Assembly (NCBI RefSeq): GCF_900102675.1
Contig: NZ_FMYX01000001.1
Coordinates: 434,001 to 498,000, forward strand
DNA: 64,000 nt
DNA from: Pseudomonas guariconensis
GTDB taxonomy: Bacteria; Pseudomonadota; Gammaproteobacteria; Pseudomonadales; Pseudomonadaceae
Reading direction: 5' to 3'
A program made the position numbers and the translations under genes. The notes beneath the pieces were generated by a model. That model had not been told where the DNA came from, did no database searches, and was given only the letters and a program-made list of their open reading frames with translations. Below, piece by piece: positions 25,268 to 33,563 of this stretch. Every line of letters begins with the position of its first letter. Position 1 is the first letter of the stretch.

Positions 25268-27519
25268 TCCGCCTGCACACCGACGGCCTGCTGCGCCGCC
25301 TGCTGCTGTTCATCTTTCTGTTCAGCCTGTGCTTTACCGTGCTGGCAAGCTCCGTCCAGCTGTACTTCGAGTACCGCCGGGAAATGCGCGACATCGAGGC
25401 GCGCATGGCGTTGATCCGCGCCGGCTACCTGGCGAGCCTGGAGCGCAGCCTGTGGGATCTGGACGAGGCGCAACTGGACGTGCAACTGCGTGGGTTGGTG
25501 GACTTTTCCGACGTGGCGCGGGTGCGGCTGATCAGCGAAGACTTCAGGCTGCTGCGCGGCGACGCCACGCCCAAGGGGCCGCTGCGCATCGAACGTTTCG
25601 CCCTGGATTACCAACCGCCGTCCGGGCCTGCGCGGCACTTGGGCGAGCTGGAGGTCAGCATCGACCTGGGCGCTGTGCATCGGCGATTGTTTGCCACGGG
25701 GCTGACCAGCCTGTTGTGGATGGGCGTGTTCCTCTGCGGCCTTGCGGTGGCGCTGTCCGGGCTGTTCTACCGCCTGGTGACGCGCCACCTGCAAGTGATG
25801 GCCGAATTCGCACGGCGTATCGGTGCGGGGCAGTGGCAGGAACCGCTGCGCCTGGCCCGGCGCCGCTCGGCCCGTCCGGACGAGATCGACACCGTGGCCC
25901 ATGCCCTGGATGACATGCGCCGGGCCATCCTGCGGGACATCGAGCGCCGCGAATTGGATCGCCTGGCCTTGCAGGACAAGCGCGACGAGCTACAGGCGAT
26001 GGTCGAGCGGCGCACCGCGAGCCTGGCCAGGGCCAAGGACGAGGCGGAGGCGGCCAACCTGGCCAAGTCCAGGTTCCTGGCGACCATGAGCCATGAACTG
26101 CGCACGCCGCTCAATGGCATCCTGGGCATGGCCGAGCTGCTGCGCGGCGGCAGCCTGGCGCTGCGTGACCGCGAGCGCCTGGAAGCGTTGTACAAGGCCG
26201 GCGAGGGATTGCTGGCGATTCTCAACGAAGTGCTCTATTTCGCCCGCCTGGAAGAAGGCGAGAGCCGTCCGGAAATGGTCGACTTCTCCCTGCGCCAGTT
26301 GTGCCAGGAAGTCATGACCCTGCTCGAGCCCAGGGCTGTCGACAACGGCAACCGCCTGCACTGCCACATCGACGAACAGCTGGCCGAGTTCCAGCACGGC
26401 GCCGAACAGTACCTGCGCCAGGTACTGAGCAACCTGTTGGCCAACGCCATCAAGTTCACCGAACACGGGCAGGTCACGCTGCAGGTGCAGGTGCTGGAGC
26501 CGCGGATGGACCTGCAACGGGTGCGGGTGAACGTAAGTGACGATGGCATCGGCATCGCCCCTGCCATGCAGGCGAAGATCTTCGATCGTTTCACCCAGGC
26601 CAGCGAAGCCGTGGCCAGGCGCTACGGCGGTACCGGCCTTGGCCTGGCGATCTGCAAGCACCTGGTGGAGAAACTCGGCGGGCGCATCGGCCTGGACAGC
26701 GTCGAGGGGCAGGGCAGCTGCTTCTGGTTCGAGCTGGACCTGGCCTGCGGTCGGCAGCCTAAGACCCAGGCGCTGGTACGCCAGGCCCTGTCACCACTGA
26801 AAATTCTGGTGGTCGAGGACGTGGCGCTGAACCGAGAAGTCGCCGGGGGGTTGCTCACCCGAGATGGCCACCAAGTCAGTTTCGCCGAGCATGCCCAGCA
26901 AGCCCTTCAAGCGTGCGCCGAGTGCCGGTTCGACCTGATCCTGCTGGACGTGCACCTGCCTGGGATGAGCGGGGTGGAATTGTGCCGCCTCATCCGCGCT
27001 ACGCCAGGGCTCAACCGTGAGACGCGCATTCTGGCTTTGACCGCAGGTGTGCAACCGGCGCAGGTGCCCGGTTACCTGGAGGCTGGGATGCAGGGCGTGC
27101 TGGCCAAGCCTTTGAAGCTGGACAGCCTGCGCGAGGCTCTGGTTGACCTGACGCCGGTGGTGGACGCACAAGTGCCCGAGGCGTCGATGGACTGGGCCTT
27201 GCTGCAGACCCACCGCGCGTTACTGGGCGAGCAGAAACTGCAAGGTCTGCTCGTGGTTCTGCGCCAGGCGATCGATCAGCACGAGGCGGCGCTGGGGGAG
27301 GCGCTGAAGGCAGGTGACTGCACAGAGGTGGTCCACTTGGCCCATCGTCTGGCGGGCAGCTGCGATTCGTTGGGCTTTGCGGGCCTGGCGACGACGTTAC
27401 GACACCTGGAGAACGTCGGGTTGAAGGGAGATGCTGGGGCATTCGAAGCCTTGAGCGAACCGCTGGCCGAGCAGATCCGCCTGGCCCGCACCACCTTGGA
27501 ACAGCTGATCCAGGGCTGA
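25264..27519 (+). CDS. aruS: hybrid sensor histidine kinase with HPt domain, probable AruS
   Basis: 751 aa from the ATG at 25264, which overlaps the upstream stop (ATGA). Layout: TM1 ([18 protein letters not shown]), a ~130-residue periplasmic domain, TM2 ([19 protein letters not shown]), HAMP, HisKA ([15 protein letters not shown]), HATPase ([25 protein letters not shown]), REC (ILLDVHLPG) and C-terminal HPt ([13 protein letters not shown]). This is the TorS-like unorthodox phosphorelay layout, which would pass phosphate to AruR. A longer in-frame reading upstream is the shadow of the binding protein gene. Confidence 0.88.
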   Translation: MIRLHTDGLLRRLLLFIFLFSLCFTVLASSVQLYFEYRREMRDIEARMALIRAGYLASLERSLWDLDEAQLDVQLRGLVDFSDVARVRLISEDFRLLRGDATPKGPLRIERFALDYQPPSGPARHLGELEVSIDLGAVHRRLFATGLTSLLWMGVFLCGLAVALSGLFYRLVTRHLQVMAEFARRIGAGQWQEPLRLARRRSARPDEIDTVAHALDDMRRAILRDIERRELDRLALQDKRDELQAMVERRTASLARAKDEAEAANLAKSRFLATMSHELRTPLNGILGMAELLRGGSLALRDRERLEALYKAGEGLLAILNEVLYFARLEEGESRPEMVDFSLRQLCQEVMTLLEPRAVDNGNRLHCHIDEQLAEFQHGAEQYLRQVLSNLLANAIKFTEHGQVTLQVQVLEPRMDLQRVRVNVSDDGIGIAPAMQAKIFDRFTQASEAVARRYGGTGLGLAICKHLVEKLGGRIGLDSVEGQGSCFWFELDLACGRQPKTQALVRQALSPLKILVVEDVALNREVAGGLLTRDGHQVSFAEHAQQALQACAECRFDLILLDVHLPGMSGVELCRLIRATPGLNRETRILALTAGVQPAQVPGYLEAGMQGVLAKPLKLDSLREALVDLTPVVDAQVPEASMDWALLQTHRALLGEQKLQGLLVVLRQAIDQHEAALGEALKAGDCTEVVHLAHRLAGSCDSLGFAGLATTLRHLENVGLKGDAGAFEALSEPLAEQIRLARTTLEQLIQG

Positions 27520-27541
27520 CGTACAAAAAAGTTACGACTTT

Positions 27542-27580
27542 TTACATCTTTGATCCGTCCGTACAACGGCACCTTACATC
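27542..27580. promoter_or_regulatory. permease upstream region with repeated TTACATC
   Basis: TTACATC occurs at 27542-27548 and 27574-27580, 32 bases apart (three helical turns), and GTACAA occurs at 27521 and 27561. OmpR-type regulators bind such in-phase direct repeats, so these are candidate AruR sites. No convincing -35/-10 pair stands out. Confidence 0.35.
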
Positions 27581-27645
27581 CGTTTCCAATAATCGATGGC
27601 AACCGTGCTCCACACGGTCCATGAGGCTTATTGGAGATAAGAATA

Positions 27646-27726
27646 ATGAAATGCCGTAAAGCTCAAGACCTCCTGAATTGTCTTCCCGCCCAGTGCGCCT
27701 GCCAGGTCGAGGTGCGCCATGTCTGA
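27646..27726 (+). CDS. short Cys-rich upstream ORF (leader peptide) overlapping the permease start
   Basis: 26 codons, starting MKCRKAQDLL and ending VEVRHV. The ATG at 27646 has a good ribosome site, TTGGAGATAAG. The stop TGA (27724-27726) overlaps the permease start in ATGTCTGA, so the two frames share 8 bases. The peptide has four cysteines, at positions 3, 12, 17 and 19, and two clustered basic residues near the start. I do not recognise it. Placement and overlap suggest translational coupling or a regulatory leader. It could also be chance, since such a short frame has no statistical weight alone. Confidence 0.5.
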   Translation: MKCRKAQDLLNCLPAQCACQVEVRHV

Positions 27727-29131
27727 ATCCACTGACCGCAAAGGCATCCAACTGACCCGTGCGCTCAAGAGCCGGCACATCTTCATGCTGTCGCTGGGCG
27801 GGGTGATCGGCACCGGCCTGTTCATGGGCTCGGGGGTCACGATCAACCAGGGCGGCCCGATGGGGGCGATCCTGGCTTATTTGGTCGCGGGCCTTCTGAT
27901 GTACCTGGTCATGGTCTGCCTGGGCGAGCTGTCGGTGCAGATGCCCGTGTCCGGTTCGTTCCAGGCCCATGCCACCAAGTTCATCGGCCCGGCCACGGGG
28001 TTCATGATCGGCTGGGTGTACTGGATGAGCTGGGCCACCACCGTGGGCCTTGAGTTCACCGCCGCCGGCATGCTGATGACCCGTTGGTTCCCCGAGGTGC
28101 CGATCTGGTATTGGTCGGCGCTGTTCGTCGCCGTGCTGTTCGGACTCAATGCCCTGGCCACCCGCGCCTTCGGTGAGGCCGAGTATTGGTTCTCGGGCAT
28201 CAAGGTCGCGACCATCCTGGGCTTTATCGTGATCGGCCTGTTGGTGATCTTCGGCGGCATTCCGCTGAACAATGGGACGCCGGCCCCGATGCTCGACAAC
28301 CTCATTGGCGATTCGCTGTTCCCCCATGGGCTGTCGGCGGTGTTCGCGGTCATGATGACCGTGGTGTACGCCTTCCAGGGTTGCGAGATCATGGGCGTGG
28401 CCGCGGGCGAGACCGAGCATCCGGAAAAGAGCATCCCTCGCGCTGTGCGCAACGTGGTGTTCCGCGTCCTGATCTTCTATGTGCTGGCCATCGCCGTGCT
28501 CTCGGCCATCGTGCCGCACGAGCAGGCCGGCCTGATGGAAAGCCCGTTCGTGCAAGTGTTCGACATGGTCGGTATCCCTTACGCGGCGGACCTGATGAAC
28601 TTTGTGATCCTCACCGCGATCCTGTCGGTGGGTAACTCGGGGCTGTATGCCTCCACGCGTATCCTCTGGGCCATGTCCAAGACCGGCATGGCGCCCAAGA
28701 GCCTGTCGCCGCTGAGCAAGCGCGGCGTGCCGCTGCGGGCGCTGAGCATCACCTTGTGCTTCGCTTTGATCTCGCTGATGACCAGTTTCGTCGCCGCCGA
28801 CACCCTGTTCATGGTGTTGATGGCGGTGAGCGGAATGTCCGGCACCGTGACCTGGATCGTCATTGCCCTGGCTCAGTACCGCTTCCGCAAAGCCTTCCTG
28901 CGTGATGGCGGCAAGCTTGAGGAGCTCAAGTACCGCGCGCCGCTGTACCCCCTGGTGCCGCTGCTGTGCATCACCTTGTGCAGTTCGTTGTTCGTGTTCC
29001 TGGCCTTGGACGAGACCCAGCGTCCGTCGCTGTACTGGGGCTTTGGCTTCATTGCCGTGTGCTACGCGGCGTACTTCCTGATCAACCGTCGTCGGCAGGG
29101 GGCCTTCGAGCCGAGCGCGCCTGGCGTATGA
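27719..29131 (+). CDS. APC-family amino acid permease (arginine/lysine type)
   Basis: 470 aa with 12 membrane segments. It shows the APC signatures SRHIFMLSLGGVIGTGLF at the first segment, GELSVQMPVSGSF, and FQGCEIMGVAAGETEHPEKSIPRA in the middle. This is the LysP/AroP-like amino acid:H+ symporter group. The matching gene in the P. aeruginosa aru locus is annotated as a lysine/arginine permease, so a basic amino acid is the likely substrate. Start ATG at 27719 has GAGGTG 7 bases upstream, inside the overlapping short ORF. A REP pair follows the stop. Confidence 0.92.
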   Translation: MSESTDRKGIQLTRALKSRHIFMLSLGGVIGTGLFMGSGVTINQGGPMGAILAYLVAGLLMYLVMVCLGELSVQMPVSGSFQAHATKFIGPATGFMIGWVYWMSWATTVGLEFTAAGMLMTRWFPEVPIWYWSALFVAVLFGLNALATRAFGEAEYWFSGIKVATILGFIVIGLLVIFGGIPLNNGTPAPMLDNLIGDSLFPHGLSAVFAVMMTVVYAFQGCEIMGVAAGETEHPEKSIPRAVRNVVFRVLIFYVLAIAVLSAIVPHEQAGLMESPFVQVFDMVGIPYAADLMNFVILTAILSVGNSGLYASTRILWAMSKTGMAPKSLSPLSKRGVPLRALSITLCFALISLMTSFVAADTLFMVLMAVSGMSGTVTWIVIALAQYRFRKAFLRDGGKLEELKYRAPLYPLVPLLCITLCSSLFVFLALDETQRPSLYWGFGFIAVCYAAYFLINRRRQGAFEPSAPGV

Positions 29132-29150
29132 CGTGACAGTGGCGGTGCCT

Positions 29151-29217
29151 ATAAGCGGGTAAGCCCGCTCCTGCAGGGTGTTGCACAAGCCCTGTGGGAG
29201 CGGGCTTACCCGCGAAT
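29151..29217. repeat. paired REP element after the aru permease
   Basis: AGCGGGTAAGCCCGCTCC at 29152-29169 and GGGAGCGGGCTTACCCGCGAA at about 29197-29217 are inverted copies of the P. putida REP unit separated by about 27 bases. It marks the 3' end of the permease transcript. Confidence 0.8.
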
Positions 29218-29441
29218 GCTTTGGCGCCGTCAGTGCAAAACCGTAGTTGTGCGAAGTTGTAACAGCCGACGCATCAAAGCCTTTTCTGTTGGAGAAATAC
29301 TCTTATAAAACAATTAGATATAGCGCTTTATTGAGTTGTTACAGTAACTCAGGCCCCGATTGCCGTCTTGTTGAACACTTGTTTAGTATCTCTCCCAAGT
29401 CGTCCCCCTCATACCCACCAACAACAATATCGAGGCCTCCC
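29218..29441. promoter_or_regulatory. promoter region of the aru CoA/transaminase operon
   Basis: Unlike its surroundings, this stretch is AT-rich around 29288-29335. It holds two near-identical decamers, GTTGTAACAG at 29256-29265 and GTTGTTACAG at 29335-29344, the second being part of the dyad GTTAC-A-GTAAC (29338-29348). It also holds an A-R-N triplet run AACAACAAT at 29420-29428 just before the ribosome site. No gene is seen in it. Confidence 0.45.
29420..29428 (+). promoter_or_regulatory. Hfq/Crc-type CA motif before the aru crotonase gene
   Basis: AACAACAAT is three A-R-N triplets ending 3 bases before the GAGG ribosome site of the first gene in the operon. The position is right for Hfq/Crc translational repression. 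Confidence 0.45.
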
Positions 29442-30233
29442 ATGACTAGCCCGTCCTCACTGCTGAGCAAGGTCGAAGCCGGCGTTGCCTGGATCACCCT
29501 GAACCGCCCCGAGCAACGCAACGCGCTGGACATCCCCAGCCTCAAGCAACTGCACGCACTGCTGGAAGCCTTCAACACCGATCCAGCCGTGCGGGTGGTG
29601 GTGCTGACCGGCACTGGGCGCAGCTTCTGCGCAGGCGCGGACCTGGCCGAGTGGGCCGAGGCCGAAGCCCGCGGTGCCCTGGAAAGCTACGGCTGGACCG
29701 AGACCGCCCACGCCTTGATGCAGCGTCTGCACAGCCTGGACAAACCCACCATCGCCGCCATCAACGGCACCGCCGTCGGCGCCGGGATGGACCTGAGCCT
29801 GTGCTGCGACCTGCGTATCGCCGCCGCCTCGGCGCGCTTCAAGGCCGGTTACACCAGCATGGCCTACAGCCCGGACGCCGGTGCCAGCTGGCACTTGCCA
29901 CGGCTGATCGGTACCGAGCAGGCCAAGCGTTTGTTGTTCTTGGACGAGCTGTGGGGCGCCGAGCGCGCCCTGGCTGCCGGACTGGTGAGCGAGGTGTGCG
30001 CCGATGACCAGTTGCCGACCGTCACTGCCGAACTGGCCGCTCGCCTGGCCAAGGGGCCGACTTTCGCCTACGCCCAGACCAAGCGCCTGATCCGTGACGG
30101 AGCCCAGCGCACCTTGAGCGAGCAGCTGGAAGCCGAGCTTGCCGCAGGCCTGCTGTGCGGGCGCAGCCAGGACGGCGCCGAGGCGCTACGGGCTTCGGTC
30201 GAACGACGCGCGCCAGAATTCGTTGGTAAATAA
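29442..30233 (+). CDS. crotonase-family protein of the aru locus (PaaG-like, likely isomerase)
   Basis: 263 aa. Crotonase fold with FCAGADLAEW and INGTAVGAGMDLSLCCD. The residues that match the two hydratase glutamates are Asp117 and Tyr137, so ordinary enoyl-CoA hydration is unlikely. Asp145 in AYSPDAGASWHLPR lines up with the catalytic Asp of PaaG-type isomerases. It heads a tight run with the acyl-CoA dehydrogenase (33 bases on) and acyl-CoA synthetase. The start at 29442 (MTSPSSLLSKVEAG) follows GAGG; the longer in-frame reading runs through the promoter region. The substrate is probably a guanidino-acyl-CoA, by context only. Confidence 0.83.
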   Translation: MTSPSSLLSKVEAGVAWITLNRPEQRNALDIPSLKQLHALLEAFNTDPAVRVVVLTGTGRSFCAGADLAEWAEAEARGALESYGWTETAHALMQRLHSLDKPTIAAINGTAVGAGMDLSLCCDLRIAAASARFKAGYTSMAYSPDAGASWHLPRLIGTEQAKRLLFLDELWGAERALAAGLVSEVCADDQLPTVTAELAARLAKGPTFAYAQTKRLIRDGAQRTLSEQLEAELAAGLLCGRSQDGAEALRASVERRAPEFVGK

Positions 30234-30266
30234 CCCCTTACACGACCTTCTTCAGGACGATTCCAG

Positions 30267-31427
30267 ATGAATTTCCAACTGACCCAAGAACAAGAAATGT
30301 TGGTGGAAGCGGTACGCAGCTTCCTGACCAAAGAGCTGCTGCCCTATGAGGAAGAGGTGGACCGCGCCGATGCGGTGTCGCCGGAGCTGGCGGCGCAGAT
30401 CCGCGGCAAAGCGATCGCGGCTGGGTTCTATGCCTTCAACATGCCCGAGGAAGTCGGCGGCGGTGGCCTGGATTATCTGTCCCAGGCGCTGATCGAGCGT
30501 GAGTTGTCCAAGGTTTCCTGGGCCTTGCACGTGTTCGTGGCGCGCCCCTCAAAGATCCTCATGGCCTGTAAGGACGAGCAGATCAACGACTACCTGCTGC
30601 CGTGCGTGCAAGGCGAGAAGATCGATTGCTTCGCCCTCACCGAGCCGGGCGCCGGCTCCGACGCCAATGCCATCAAGACCCGCGCTGTACGCGACGGTGA
30701 CGATTTCGTCATCAATGGCAGCAAGCACTTCATCAGTCACGCCGGCCACGCCGACTTCGCCATCGTCTTCGCGGTCACCGACACCTACGAACACAACGGC
30801 CGCAAGCGCAATGCCGTGACGGCCTTCTTGGTCGACCGCGGTACGCCAGGCATGACCATCCGCCGTGGCCCCAAGTGCGTGAGCAACCGTGGCTACCACA
30901 CCTACGAGCTGTTCTTCGACGACTGCCGCGTGCCGGCCAGCAAGGTGCTGGGCGAGGTGGACAAAGGCTGGGAGGTGGCCAACGCCTGGCTCACCGCAGG
31001 TCGGGTGATGGTGGCCGCCAACTGCGTGGGCCAGGCCCAGCGCGCCCTTGATCTTTCCCTGCAGTGGTCCGCCGACCGCAAGCAGTTCGGCCAGGCCATC
31101 GGCAGCTACCAGGGCGTGTCGTTCAAGCTCGCCGACATGGCCACCCAGATCCGCGCCGCGGAACTGCTGACCCTGCACACCGCCTGGAAGATGGACCAAG
31201 GCAGCATGACCGACGGCGAGGCCGGCATGGCCAAGCTGTTCGCCAGTGAAGTGCTGGGCAAGGTGGCTGACGAGGCGGTGCAGATCTTCGGTGGCATGGG
31301 CCTGATGGACGAGGGACCGGTCGAGCGCATCTGGCGTAACGCGCGGATCGAGCGGATCTGGGAGGGCACATCCGAAATCCAGCGACACATCATTTCCCGC
31401 GAACTGCTGCGTCCGCTGCTGCGCTGA
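30267..31427 (+). CDS. acyl-CoA dehydrogenase of the aru locus
   Basis: 386 aa, FAD-dependent acyl-CoA dehydrogenase with the usual three-part fold. Visible motifs are CFALTEPGAGSDA for flavin and acyl binding, KHFISHAG, and the catalytic Glu in RIERIWEGTSEIQRHII near the C-terminus. It would introduce a 2,3-double bond in an acyl-CoA and pass electrons to electron-transfer flavoprotein. Neighbours point to 4-guanidinobutyryl-CoA or a related short acyl-CoA. The ATG at 30267 follows AGGACGAT. An equivalent gene lies in the P. aeruginosa aru cluster. Confidence 0.92.
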   Translation: MNFQLTQEQEMLVEAVRSFLTKELLPYEEEVDRADAVSPELAAQIRGKAIAAGFYAFNMPEEVGGGGLDYLSQALIERELSKVSWALHVFVARPSKILMACKDEQINDYLLPCVQGEKIDCFALTEPGAGSDANAIKTRAVRDGDDFVINGSKHFISHAGHADFAIVFAVTDTYEHNGRKRNAVTAFLVDRGTPGMTIRRGPKCVSNRGYHTYELFFDDCRVPASKVLGEVDKGWEVANAWLTAGRVMVAANCVGQAQRALDLSLQWSADRKQFGQAIGSYQGVSFKLADMATQIRAAELLTLHTAWKMDQGSMTDGEAGMAKLFASEVLGKVADEAVQIFGGMGLMDEGPVERIWRNARIERIWEGTSEIQRHIISRELLRPLLR

Positions 31428-31445
31428 TCGGCCTGGAGATTGCCC

Positions 31446-33563
31446 ATGTCGCACTCGATTCGTGACAACCTCAAGCGCCTGCTGGCGCCCCGGCACCTGG
31501 CCTTCGTCGGCGGGCGCAGCATGGCGCGGGCGCTCAAGCGCTGCGCCGAAGGCGGCTTCGCCGGCCAGATGTGGCTGGTGAACCCACAGCATGAAAGCCT
31601 CGATGGCGTACCGTGCGTGCCCAGTGTGGCCGAGTTGCCCTGTGGGCCGGACGCGGTGTTCATCGCCACCAACCGTGACCTGACCTTGCAATGCGTCAAG
31701 GACCTGGCCGCGATCGGCGCCGGTGGCGCCATCTGCTACGCCTCAGGCTTTGCCGAGAGCGGCGAGCAAGGGCGCGTGCTGCAACAGCGCCTGCTCGAGG
31801 CGGCCGGCTCTATGGCCTTGCTCGGCCCTAACTGCTATGGCCTGCTCGATTACCTGCATGGCGCAGCCCTGTGGCCGGTTGCCCACGGCGGCAAACAGGT
31901 GGAGAAGGGCGTGGCGATCCTCACCCAGAGCGGCAATTTCGCCTACAACCTGTCCATGAGCGACCGCTCGCTGCCGGTGGCCTACATGGCCTCGGTGGGC
32001 AACCAGGCGCAGTTGGGCGTGGCCGAGCTGATGGACGTGCTACTCGACGACCCTCGCGTTACCGCCATCGGCCTGCACCTGGAAGGCCTGAAGAACGTGC
32101 CGGGCTTTGCCCGTGCCGCACACAAGGCGTTGGAGCGGGGCATCCCGATCATCGCTTTGAAGACCGGCGTGTCGCAGATCGGCGCCGAGCTCGCCCTGAG
32201 CCACACCAGCTCGCTGTCGGGCTCCGATGCCCTGTACGACAGCCTGTTCCAGCGCTTGGGCGTGATCCGCGTGAGCGGCCCGGTCAGTTTTGCCGAAACC
32301 CTCAAGGCGGCCGCCTGCGGCCACTTGCCCCAGGATGGCCGATTGATCGCCCTGGCGTGCTCCGGAGGCGATGCGGGCCTGATCGCCGACTACGCCGAGC
32401 GCAACCACCTGGCCTTGCCCAAGCTTGAGCAAATGCAGGTGGATGAGTTGGCCCAGGTGTTGCCGGCCTACGCCAACCTGGTCAACCCACTGGACTTCAC
32501 CACGGCGATCTGGGGCGATGGCGCGGCGCTCGAGCGCATGCTCGACAGCGCCCTGCAAACCGATGCCGATGCGGCCATGCTGGTGCTGGATTACCCGGCG
32601 GAGTTCACCGGCGAGCGCAAGGAGTGCGACCTGCTGCTGGGGCTGTACTGCGATGCCTTGCAGCGCCACGGCAAAATCGGCTTCGTCACCTCGGCCTTCC
32701 CTGAGCTGCTGCCGGCCAGCGCCCGCGAACGCCTGCATGCGCGAGGCATCGCCGCATTGCAGGGCGTGGAAGATGGCCTGGCGGCCTGGGGGCGGATCGT
32801 TGCCTACCAGCGCAACCGCCAGCGCTTGCTGGAGCTGGGCGAGTCGGCCTTGGTGCCACTGTGCCCGCAGGCCCTGGGTGGCCAGGCGCAACTGCTCGAT
32901 GAATGGCAATCCAAGCAGGCGCTGCGTGCCTTTGGCCTGCCGGTACCTGGCGGTGTGCTGAGCACGCCCGAGCAGGCACTCAAGGATGCCGCACGCGTCG
33001 GCTACCCGCTGGTGCTCAAGGCGGTCAGCGCACAATTGCCGCACAAGACCGAAGCCGGCGCGGTGGCCCTGAACCTGCGCGATGCCGACGCCCTGCAAGC
33101 GGCGCTCGAGCAGATGCACGGGCGCATCGCGGCCTACGCCCCTGGCGTGCCGTTCGACCAGGTGTTGCTCGAGCCCATGGCCCAGGCGCCGTTGGCCGAG
33201 CTGATCGTCGGCATCAAGCGCGAGAACGATTTTGCCCTGGCCTTGGTGATCGGTGCCGGTGGGGTGCTGGTGGAATTGCTCAAGGACAGCGTCAATCTGC
33301 TGCTGCCGACCACCGACGGCGCCATCCGCAACGCCGTGCTGGGCCTGCGCAGCGCCGGTCTGTTGCAAGGTTTCCGTGGCCGCCCGGCCGCCGATCTCGA
33401 CGCCTTGGTGGCGGCGATCCGCGCGGTGGCCGACTACGCCTGCGAAAACGCCGGCCAGTTGCTGGAGCTCGACGTAAACCCATTGATGGTCGGTGCCCAA
33501 GGCACCACCGCGGTCGACGCGCTGATCCGCCTCGGCCAGGCGCAAGGAGAACAACATGCATGA
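31446..33563 (+). CDS. acyl-CoA synthetase, NDP-forming (acetate--CoA ligase family)
   Basis: 705 aa fusion of CoA-binding, succinyl-CoA-ligase-like and ATP-grasp domains. The phospho-relay His253 is seen in ELALSHTSSLSGSDA. The ATP-grasp part begins at about residue 480 (WQSKQALRAFGLPVPGG, PLVLKAVSAQLPHKTEAGAV). It would activate a carboxylic acid to its CoA ester with ADP release. In this operon 4-guanidinobutyrate is the logical substrate. Start ATG 31446 has TGGAG 7 bases upstream; a TTG two codons earlier is possible. Its stop overlaps the aruI start by 8 bases. Confidence 0.9.
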   Translation: MSHSIRDNLKRLLAPRHLAFVGGRSMARALKRCAEGGFAGQMWLVNPQHESLDGVPCVPSVAELPCGPDAVFIATNRDLTLQCVKDLAAIGAGGAICYASGFAESGEQGRVLQQRLLEAAGSMALLGPNCYGLLDYLHGAALWPVAHGGKQVEKGVAILTQSGNFAYNLSMSDRSLPVAYMASVGNQAQLGVAELMDVLLDDPRVTAIGLHLEGLKNVPGFARAAHKALERGIPIIALKTGVSQIGAELALSHTSSLSGSDALYDSLFQRLGVIRVSGPVSFAETLKAAACGHLPQDGRLIALACSGGDAGLIADYAERNHLALPKLEQMQVDELAQVLPAYANLVNPLDFTTAIWGDGAALERMLDSALQTDADAAMLVLDYPAEFTGERKECDLLLGLYCDALQRHGKIGFVTSAFPELLPASARERLHARGIAALQGVEDGLAAWGRIVAYQRNRQRLLELGESALVPLCPQALGGQAQLLDEWQSKQALRAFGLPVPGGVLSTPEQALKDAARVGYPLVLKAVSAQLPHKTEAGAVALNLRDADALQAALEQMHGRIAAYAPGVPFDQVLLEPMAQAPLAELIVGIKRENDFALALVIGAGGVLVELLKDSVNLLLPTTDGAIRNAVLGLRSAGLLQGFRGRPAADLDALVAAIRAVADYACENAGQLLELDVNPLMVGAQGTTAVDALIRLGQAQGEQHA

